Of a stretch of 64,000 nt of DNA, positions 55,751-64,000 are shown in pieces. The notes beneath the pieces are model-generated. The model searched no databases, was not told where the DNA came from, and saw only the letters and a program-made list of their open reading frames with translations. The position numbers and the translations under genes were made by a program. The DNA comes from Mesostigma viride (taxonomy: Eukaryota; Streptophyta; Mesostigmatophyceae; Mesostigmatales; Mesostigmataceae), in NCBI GenBank assembly GCA_009746045.1, contig RPFO01000188.1, positions 2,146,874-2,210,873 of the forward strand, written 5' to 3'. Numbering within the stretch: the first letter of the stretch is position 1; every line of letters starts with the position of its first letter.

Positions 55751-56824
55751 AGCAGCAGCAGCAGCAGCAACAGTCACCGCAGCAGCAACGGCAACAACAG
55801 CAACCCCGACCGCGGCAACAACAACCTCAGACGAGACCACCATGGCTACCACATAATCCTGAGCAGCAGGGAGACGAGAATGAAGATGTCCTGCACTACC
55901 GTTATCAGCAGCCAGTCACAGGGCGGCCATTGCATCCCTGGGCGGGGCGGGGGCGTCCCCAGGGACCTCCGCCGGGCCCCACCCACCGGGGCAGACGCAG
56001 GGTGTCCTTCGGCAGTACTTCCTTGTTACCCACGGCGCTATGGCATTCGGATGAGGATGGTGAGCCTCTAGGGGCAGATGGCGAGTTTGACGATCTGGAA
56101 GGGACTGGGGAGGTGGACGAGGATCCAGAGACACAGAGCCCGCCCGTTGGTACTCACATACCACGGGCCCGGCTAGGGGACGACAGAAGCAGCGTCACCG
56201 CCCGAGGCGCAGAGACTCATACGCCCGTCCCGCGTCCTGTACCCCAACCACAACGTCCACGGGCGCTGGACAGTAGCGTGGCCCCCTCGCCCGCGCCTGT
56301 TGGCAACCTTAATTTCAGCAGGGTGGCATTGGATGACCCGGGGTACGAACATCCCTCATCGGTACAGGTGCGGCGGACTCACGGTACGCCGTCCAGGTCC
56401 GGATCTCTCCCTCGGTCGCAGCCCCCCGCATTCGGCTCCATCTCCTACGTAGACGTCGGTGGGCCCATCTCCAGCGCGGTAAAGGCCCCACCGATGCCCA
56501 ATTTCAAGAATGTACCCAAGCTGCACGCGGATATGAAACCGCGAGAGGTCGACGAATGGGGACGCATGTGGCAACAGCAGTATACCATCTGGCGCAATCA
56601 CCACAGCTGGCAGCTGGCCACCTGTGATCTGATCCCGCACGTGGTTAACACCTGCATGGACCCCTCGGTGCATGGTGAGCATCTTGAACTGTGAGAGCAT
56701 CGCATCCCAGTCATACCCGCAAACCGTGGAGGAGCTGATGGACCGGGTGCGCCGCAAGTTGATACCCCCAGACGCGGAGCTCCACGAGCGAATCGCCTTC
56801 GGCAAGCTGCGCCAGGGGACCACC
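55405..56824 (+). pseudogene. Gypsy-type Gag, N-terminal part, frameshifted and interrupted
   Basis: The ATG frame (55405-56694) has a charged N-terminus (RNARETEDETRERDS), a poly-Gln tract (CAG/CAA repeats, about 55704-55800), a Pro/Gly/Arg-rich middle, then a conserved-looking segment (PNFKNVPKLHADMKPREVDE, WRNHHSWQLATCDLIPHVV). The frame stops at 56694, but a shift near 56672 continues as NCESIASQSYPQTVEELMDR and IAFGKLRQGTT. The nested element entered just after this point. Gag continues at 63717. Confidence 0.7.
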
Positions 56825-57313
56825 AGTTAGTCTCCATGCTTTGCTGTAGACTAAGTCTCAAAGGCATTGTGAATACAACGTATGAATAAGCCTTGTAAAC
56901 CTACGTTGGTATGTGAGTATAAATACCACGTGGGCTATGCAGATAGGAATGCTAGTCGAGTCGCATACGTTTCCCTAGATAGGTACTTTGGGTACTGAGG
57001 TACGTGACAGATGTCAGTACCCAGTATACGTAGTGTCCTGTCATTGGACGGTACTAGAGTATCCTAGATATAGGGACCGTACTGCATTGTGCATTGATCT
57101 GTGATCGCACGATGCAGTGACTAGACTGCTACCTGTCATCGTGCGGCCTCGGGCCAACGGTCTGCACCCAACGGTCACTGGCGGCGCAGCCATGCAGTGA
57201 GAGGAACGTTGATAAAGGGTAAACCTATTTTCTAATGAACCAAGCAATTCATTGCTCTCAGCACACTGTGTTCTCAAGCAATATACCACGTCGTTCATTC
57301 CCATTTACTAACT
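56825..57313 (+). repeat. 5' LTR of the nested element
   Basis: 489 bp. Its ends are a 7-bp inverted repeat AGTTAGT/ACTAACT rather than TG/CA. Confidence 0.85.
56919..56926 (+). promoter_or_regulatory. LTR TATA box
   Basis: TATAAATA within GAGTATAAATACCACG, about 95 bp into the LTR; also present in the 3' LTR at about 63321-63328. Confidence 0.55.
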
Positions 57314-57353
57314 TGAATTTTACAAACGCTCTTCAGCAACATCAAACTCAACA

Positions 57354-57857
57354 ATGGTTCAAACCGGCACTGGAAAAAAAAAGAAGAAAAGAAAAGAAAA
57401 AAAAAAAAAAAAGAAGAAACTATATCTTGGGGACGACGATGATGATCAGCGTCGTCCGCCAGACAACAGGGCACCGGCTGATGTCGGTGCGCCTGCATGC
57501 AATAACAACAAAACAAAAAGAAGACAAGGAAAAAGAAAAAGAAAACAAAAGAACAACAATGACAATACCAGCCAGGTGGAGGGTCCGGCTGCCCCCTCCC
57601 CTGTGCGCCAGCCGGTGGCGGAGCCGGTTCCCCTACGGGGCACCGAACAACCCTCTTCCCCGGCGGCTGCGACAGCAGCACCCACTGCTGGAGTAGCCAT
57701 GGCGACGGCAATGCGGCAGGAAAACAACCCCCCAGGAGGCACCGGCCCCGCGCCGGCCCCTGGGGCTTCCAGCGTAAGCAAGTCCGTTGCTTTCTTTCCT
57801 CATGCATGCTCTGATATAATGCTCAAGAGCGGTGGCTATCTTTTCAACATATCATAA
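57354..57857 (+). CDS. N-terminal ORF of the nested element, Lys-rich
   Basis: 168 codons from the first ATG after the 5' LTR (MVQTGTGKKKKKRKEK). It has a Lys tract from poly-A-rich DNA, an Asp run (GDDDDD), a basic KTKRRQGKRKRKQK segment and an Ala/Pro-rich C-terminal half. Its position suggests a gag start, but no capsid motif is visible. It ends just before a weaker frame (57880-58161, ETLQLLCDKSTPG... GWTAYANETSITVHPN) that may belong to the same protein by a frame change. Confidence 0.4.
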   Translation: MVQTGTGKKKKKRKEKKKKKKKLYLGDDDDDQRRPPDNRAPADVGAPACNNNKTKRRQGKRKRKQKNNNDNTSQVEGPAAPSPVRQPVAEPVPLRGTEQPSSPAAATAAPTAGVAMATAMRQENNPPGGTGPAPAPGASSVSKSVAFFPHACSDIMLKSGGYLFNIS

Positions 57858-58324
57858 CCAAACAGAAAGCTATCGCTGCAGCATGAGGAGCATAGAAACG
57901 CTCCAGCTGTTATGTGATAAAAGCACTCCTGGCCTATCCCCATCGCCGGCGGTGGGCGGCCTGGGCTGGACGGCATATGCAAACGAGACAAGTATCACCG
58001 TCCACCCCAACGTGAGTTATCTGAATGTCATGTCTTTTGAACGCAGATCTCCCCATTTTATTTGGGATGAGTGTAAGGGTATTGTTGCTTTCTTGGCAGC
58101 ACAGCCTCTACCCTCTAGGGAGACTGTTGATCCTCTCTATGTCAGGGCTGAGGGCCCTTAATCAAACCCACTGCTGTCAACTCCCTAGACATGGAGCTTG
58201 CCCAGCCGCCGCACATAATCAATAACGCATGCAGTAGTGGCAGAAGCCATTACCAAACGCATGTACTTGCGGGTAAAGACCTGGCTGGTGCTAACGCTCA
58301 AGCAGCACCGGGAGGCAATAACAA

Positions 58325-58639
58325 GAAACACTAACAGAAAACAAACAAACAAACAAAACTGTTACCAAACCATGGTTGGTGTTGAGGCAGCACAGACACT
58401 GAGATGCTGTCCTCTCACTACAAACAAACAAACGAAACGGTTACCAATCCATGGTTGGTGTTGAGGCGGCACGGCTACTGTCCTCTCACTACAAACAAAC
58501 AAACGAAACGGTTAACAAACCATGGTTGGTGTTGAGGCAGCACAGCTACTGTCCTCTCATTACAAGCAAACAAACGAAAATGTTACCAAACCATGGTGGG
58601 TTTTGAGGCAGCAAAGATACTGTCCTCTCAATCAATACA

Positions 58640-58640
<1 letters not shown>
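58325..58640 (+). repeat. Tandem repeats echoing a pol segment
   Basis: Four copies, about 63-80 bp apart, of AAACAAACAAAC...CCATGGT(T)GG(T)GTTGAGGCAGCAC...ACTGTCCTCTCA (near 58345, 58421, 58491 and 58556). The GAGGCAGCA...TACTGTCCTC part recurs in the coding region at about 59423-59444, where it encodes FEAATLLSS. Confidence 0.75.
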
Positions 58641-59595
<955 letters not shown>

Positions 59596-59623
<28 letters not shown>

Positions 59624-60695
59624 AACTGGCTAGACAACACTGTCAAGAATGTCAGTTCAATAGCCCCAAACCTCAAAAATGGCATACTGCAACTCCTTCC
59701 ACCACTAGGGGCATGATAGTGGGGGATGTGATGCACATCAACAAAGATGTCCAACCCTACCTGATCCTAAAAGATTCATGGTCCAGGTTCACAGTAATGG
59801 AACCCCTACCTGGCATGTCTGCAGGGCAGCTACGTGTTGCACTCATGATTGCTTTACCCAGATTCTACCCAGTTGACAGAATTTTGCTTGATCAACAATT
59901 TTCTTGTCTGACTGACCTGGAAGGGTGTGAAGCAATAGAGATTGCTGGGCTGGAAGATCATGAGGGTCAGGGGGTCATTGAAAGAACCATCAGATCTGTC
60001 AAAACCCTACTAGCCAAAAATCCTTCCAAGGATGCTACTTCAGGGGTCTATTGTGACAGGGCACTCTGGTGTCATGAAATGTGCACAACCCTAAACATGA
60101 GACCTGTCTTGCATGCCAAGTGGGGTGAAGTAATCCCAGCAGGCCTGCAGGCAGGTGTATATCCCCCAGAGGTGATAGCACTGTACAACACTGCACGTGC
60201 ACAAACCTCAGCAAAACTGGCAGAAAAAGATAAAACCCATCCAGGCCAGTATTCCAAAAAGGTGATCAAGTTCTCTATTACAAGGAAAACAGCTTTGGTA
60301 AGGTTGGAACTTGGCTAGGTCCAGTTACCATCCGTGGATTTACCAAAAACAGCAAGACCGTGGAGGTCAAGCACAATATCAATGGGAAGCGTCACAGGGT
60401 GAGCTGTCATAGAATTAAGAAGTATTATTCTCCCATGGCAGACGTGCCTGGGGAAGAGTCTTTAAGCATGGACTCACTACTTCTATCTGGCAACTCCAGC
60501 ATGCCCAGCAGTAGCCCTGAGCCACCAATTACTGCTGTTGACAGCACCACAGCACCCTCTGTGAACCCTTCCACCCTCAGTGAAGCCAGGCCCACTTCAC
60601 AACCTGGGGATTGCTTAACCAGGCACGAGGTAGCTGGGTTGGAAGCATTAGCTCAGCCCCAAGGCACGAACCTGTCTGCCAACCTCCCGCTCTGA
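59596..60695 (+). pseudogene. Integrase core and C-terminal domain, frameshifted
   Basis: The first frame (to 60318) has CQECQ (completing the zinc domain), GDVMHINKD (first Asp), ILLDQQF (second Asp) and QGVIERTIRSV (Glu), the DDE catalytic triad. The second Asp and the Glu are separated by 29 residues by my count, shorter than the usual 35. At an A-run near 60255 the frame must shift to read FQKGDQVLYYKENSFGKVG then TWLGPVTI, a typical integrase C-terminal domain. This goes on to 60695 with a Ser/Pro-rich linker (SGNSSMPSSSPEPP). The enzyme would insert element cDNA into the genome, but this copy cannot make it without frame changes. Confidence 0.7.
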
Positions 60696-62031
60696 GGTCA
60701 AATTGGCAGTCGCCTTGCAAGCATTACACAGGTCACATAAGCAACAAGCTGCTGTGGCCGAAGGGTTGGCAAAAGTCTCAGCTGTGTGCACTAGTCAGGA
60801 CCCCTGGACCCTGGCAATAGACACTCAGGCACAGGTCAGTGTGATCAGTGCACAAGCCATCCCTGGTCTTGAGATTGCACCTTCATTTTGGGCACGGGTG
60901 CAGGATTTCTCAGGCCAAAGCTCACTGGATGTAGTGGGACAAGTGATGCTCCCTATACTTGGTATTCAGACACCCTTCCAGGTGGTGGAGGGGTACTCTG
61001 GTAACACCTTGTTGGGGGAACCTTTTGTATCCTATCCTGGGGTGCTTATCTCAGCTAATGAGCTCAGTGTCACAGGGGTGGGTGCAGTTCCTCTGGACCA
61101 CTTTAAAATCCCTCTCTCCAGTATTGTCCCTGGTATGGATGCTGTCATCAAGGCAGTCAACACTCAGTATGCACCAGGGGAGATCCCTGATCTGGACAAG
61201 TTAGTGCACAGCCAGTTCCTCCATCCCTCAGCCTTTGGGCTGGGTAAGTGGGACATAGCCATGCACTCACCCCACCAAATCTCCCACGTCATACAAGAAT
61301 GCAAAACACAAAAAGGGTTTACCAAGTGGCTGATGGCCATTGTCCACCAAGCCAGGCAGGAATGGGTCCTGCCCAACCCCAAAAACCCTCAATACAAACC
61401 TCCTGTCACCCCTTCATGGGACGTGCCAGAGGGAGCCAAAAAGCTCAGATTAAAATTTGTTCTCAAACAAAAACCACAAAAAGTGGGCTCCCCAATCTTC
61501 CATGCCAGACCATGTGTCACAGAATTAAAGGGGACATCCACACTGCCAAAAGGGGAAACCTACACACCTGGGCTGCAACAAACCTCACTCAGGATCATGC
61601 TCTCCCTATTCCTCCACAACCTCAATGCAGGCCAAGACTATGTCTGCAAAGCCACTGATATTAAAAGGGCCTTCCTCAGGGGGGACCCAGAAAAGGCTGA
61701 ATCTGTGTGGAAAGGGAAGGTGTACGTGGTAGACACCCCAGCTGTGTGGAAACCTTACATTGATGAGCCCCACCTTATCATCAACATTGGGGTGGAAGGG
61801 CTTGTCAGTGCCCCAAAAATTTTCAGAGACTCAGCAGAGGAAGTATTCAAAAAGCTCAAGGCCACGTATGATGACCTGGACCCATGCTTTTTTGTTGTAC
61901 CCACCCCCTCTGGACTGCTGTTCTTTGTGTGGCATGGAGATGACCAACTCATTTGTGGGCCTAGAGCTGAGGTGGAAAATTTATTCAGCAGGTCCAGGAA
62001 TCATATGAGATTGGCAAACAGGTGGAATTGA
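60691..62031 (+). CDS. Aspartic protease and Copia-type reverse transcriptase
   Basis: One open frame. PR comes first: TLAIDTQAQVSVIS (catalytic Asp codon at about 60820; DTQA replaces DTGA) followed by VVGQVMLPILGIQTPFQVV and GNTLLGEPFV, the ILG-type closing motif of retropepsins. RT follows: LRLKFVLKQKP, HARPCVTELKG, DIKRAFLRGD (motif A), DPCFFVV and LFFVWHGDDQLICG, in which HGDD replaces the usual YVDD. The frame breaks at 62031; the connection LSTTPIQFCGIML continues in another frame. The Copia RT identity is firm. The PR call rests on two motifs in the right order and spacing. Confidence 0.72.
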   Translation, partial: SEVKLAVALQALHRSHKQQAAVAEGLAKVSAVCTSQDPWTLAIDTQAQVSVISAQAIPGLEIAPSFWARVQDFSGQSSLDVVGQVMLPILGIQTPFQVVEGYSGNTLLGEPFVSYPGVLISANELSVTGVGAVPLDHFKIPLSSIVPGMDAVIKAVNTQYAPGEIPDLDKLVHSQFLHPSAFGLGKWDIAMHSPHQISHVIQECKTQKGFTKWLMAIVHQARQEWVLPNPKNPQYKPPVTPSWDVPEGAKKLRLKFVLKQKPQKVGSPIFHARPCVTELKGTSTLPKGETYTPGLQQTSLRIMLSLFLHNLNAGQDYVCKATDIKRAFLRGDPEKAESVWKGKVYVVDTPAVWKPYIDEPHLIINIGVEGLVSAPKIFRDSAEEVFKKLKATYDDLDPCFFVVPTPSGLLFFVWHGDDQLICGPRAEVENLFSRSRNHMRLANRWN

Positions 62032-62039
62032 GCACAACC

Positions 62040-62856
62040 CCCATCCAGTTCTGTGGCATCATGTTGCAGCTGCACAGGCAGCCAGATCATGGGTCTGCTC
62101 TCTCTCTCCTCCTGCAGAATATATCAAGATTGTCTAGATCTGCTGCATCACACCTGCCTCCCCTTACACATGTGTGCCACTGTTCAGGGCAAACTGGGGT
62201 GGTGGTCAGCCATCTGTGGGGCTCCCTTAGCTGTCATCAGCAGGGTCACCCATGATGTTCTAGTCAAATAAAATGCAGTCACATCAGGAAGTTGATCATG
62301 ACTGCCCCCCCTCATCCTCCATGGCCTGAATCTGATGGAAGACATCCACATCCACAGTGTCATGGACAGCTCCATGGAGAGCAGAACAATCAATCAGATG
62401 GGGGCACGGGAATCAGGGCTGTTTTTTCTCACCAACAGGTCAGATTACATGTCCCTCACTTCCTGGTACAGCAGGCTACACCGCAGAAAACCTGGCAGCA
62501 GCAACTCAGCTGAATGTCGTGCTGTGGTGTCTGCTGCATTGCATGCTCGTTCCCTGCAGCACATGCTCACCTGGCTACAAACCCAGGCAGGCAGCACATG
62601 CAATGTCATCTCACATCTCTATACTGACAGCTACTCTGTGATCAGTTTTCTAACCAAGAAATCTGTTTCTGCTGCTGTCCACACTGACCTGGATTGGGTG
62701 ATCCTCAAACAGGAGGCACCTACTTTTCCAGCTGGACTCATGTGGATGATGAGGAAACCCAGCAGACGCTTAACGAAGCTGCGGGATGCTGCTGGCCAAC
62801 AGTACCAGCTCCTCTTTCAGAACATGAACCCCTATGATATCAGAGTCAGTGTTTGA
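62040..62856 (+). pseudogene. RNase H domain, frameshifted from RT
   Basis: The 62335-62856 frame has SSNSAECRAVVSAALHARSL (the Copia RNase H S-x-A-E-x-x-A block) and LYTDSYSVISFL (the DNxSA block). Between RT and this frame (62031-62335) the sequence is open only in pieces. Confidence 0.6.
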
Positions 62857-63228
62857 ATAAATGACTGGCCATAGCTCAGTACACAACCACCACACCCCCT
62901 TACCACAGCGATAGCTGCTGGGCGCCATAAAATTCAACACATTCTGTGGGGTGTGAGTGCTGGCTAGGTCAGATTTGTATCCATTTGCAGCTTGAGGACA
63001 CAAGCTTTGTATCCACTTACTTAATGTGTGCTCCAATAACTGGCCAAACCAGCCAGCTGTGTACACCTTATTTAATGTGCAATATAACACCTGGCCAGAA
63101 CAGCCAGCTGTAACCAACCTGGCTCAACCAGCCATGTCTCTTTTGTACCCCTAATCAACTTAAAAACAATAACAATAATGTTGGGGGTGCAGACCTGCAT
63201 TAAGAAATAAATAATAAAACAATACTGG
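62857..63228 (+). other. 3' untranslated part of the nested element
   Basis: Non-coding with three or four repeats of CTGGCCA(A/G)A(C/A)CAGCCAGCTGT (about 63042-63116). A purine run TTGGGGGTGCAG lies at 63181-63192, not directly against the LTR, so the polypurine tract is uncertain. Confidence 0.45.
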
Positions 63229-63711
63229 AGTTAGTCTCCATGCTTTGCTGTAGACTAAGTCTCAAAGGCATTGTGAATACAACGTATGAATAAGCCTTGT
63301 AAACCTACGTTGGTATGTGAATATAAATACCACGTGGGCTATGCAGATAGGAATGCTAGTCGAGTCGCATACGTTTCCCTAGATAGGTACTTTGGGTACT
63401 GAGGTACGTGACAGATGTCAGTACCCAGTATACGTAGTGTCCTGTCATTGGACGGTACTAGCGTATCCTAGATAGGGACCGTACTGCATTGTGCATTGAT
63501 CTGTGATCGCACGATGCAGTGACTAGACTGCTACCTGTCATCGTGCGGCCTCGGGCCAACGGTCTGCACCCAACGGTCACTGGCGGCGCAGCCAGTGAGA
63601 GGAACGTTGATAAAGGGTAAACCTATTTTCTAATGAACCAAGCAATTCATTGCTCTCAGCACACTGTGTTCTCAAGCAATATACCACGTCGTTCATTCCC
63701 ATTTACTAACT
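63229..63711 (+). repeat. 3' LTR of the nested element
   Basis: 483 bp. It differs from the 5' LTR by a handful of substitutions and two short indels (for example ATGCAGTGAG against CAGTGAG near the end). Confidence 0.85.
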
Positions 63712-63716
63712 CCACC

Positions 63717-64000
63717 CCATATCGCGAGTTTCTGTCCAAGTTTGAGTCCAGCGCCGCCTATCTGACCGACATGACCTGGTACGAGTACAAGATCAGGTTC
63801 ATCGAGGCACTCTGTCCCGAGCTGCAGGACGAGGTATTCAAACACTACGCTGAGGTCCCATGGAAGGAGTGGGACATCCTGAATATCCAGAGATACCTTC
63901 TACAGGTGGCCGACGTGGTGGCTCGCGGGCGCGCACCCTCAGTGCGCCGCTTCTTCAGGCCAGCTCCCCCGCGACGGGTGAATCAGATGTACTCCACTGA
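63717..64000 (+). pseudogene. Gypsy-type Gag, continuation after the nested element
   Basis: Once the insertion and one CCACC copy are ignored, the frame runs on as PYREFLSKFESSAAYLTDMT, YKIRFIEALCPELQDEVF and so on, typical of the Gypsy capsid C-terminal part. It is open to the window edge (VNQMYST). Cut off from its N-terminus by the insertion. Confidence 0.75.

Overview
The window is eukaryotic nuclear DNA. It has few genes, GT-AG introns, and a very large load of repeats and mobile elements. No bacterial operon, rRNA, tRNA or CRISPR array is visible. The mix (FAS1-domain protein, OTU protease fragment, Copia and Gypsy elements, LINE ends, MITEs, extreme micro- and minisatellites) suits a repeat-rich alga or similar protist, but the species cannot be named from the sequence alone.

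Layout. 0.06-4.7 kb: a minus-strand fasciclin (FAS1) gene in five phase-consistent exons; its introns hold a diverged solo LTR and a perfect 52-bp hairpin element. 5.3-9.8 kb: a complete minus-strand Copia-derived element (LTRs, TTATG target duplication, initiator-Met-type primer site) with a broken gag-protease but no integrase or RT, and heat-shock-like repeats upstream of its TATA box. 9.9-11.6 kb: a run of CCAC, CCGC, CCGT and CCAT microsatellites. 12.4-13.7 kb: LINE 3' ends and small inverted-repeat elements. 13.9-16.7 kb: a complete gag-only Copia-type element with GACAG duplications. 17-19.5 kb: LINE fragments, one with a 13-bp target duplication, plus MITEs. 20.9-21.6 kb: an OTU cysteine protease fragment. 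22.1-38.0 kb: one nearly pure 24-bp satellite array of roughly 650 units. 39.6-41.3 kb: a TTAA-flanked piggyBac-like non-autonomous transposon. 42.4-44.7 kb: a tandem duplication. 44.9-46.4 kb: a spliced gene with a 2A-like peptide and four tandem copies of a symmetric exon. 48-50.8 kb: a second candidate gene whose last intron carries a 1.65-kb microsatellite block; a 1.5-kb hAT-like element landed at its stop codon (50.8-52.3 kb). 53.6-64.0 kb: a Gypsy-type element (5' LTR, primer site, leader ORF, gag) that runs off the right edge. Its gag is interrupted by a complete 6.9-kb Copia-like element.

The two most unusual systems are at the right end. The Gypsy leader carries a separate small ORF with an RNase H1 hybrid-binding (viroplasmin-type) domain. 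The nested Copia-like element has the order zinc knuckle, integrase, aspartic protease, RT, RNase H, with the protease after the integrase instead of before it, and it has LTR ends that are not TG...CA. The long forward ORFs through the satellite and microsatellites follow from stop-free repeat units and are not annotated as genes.
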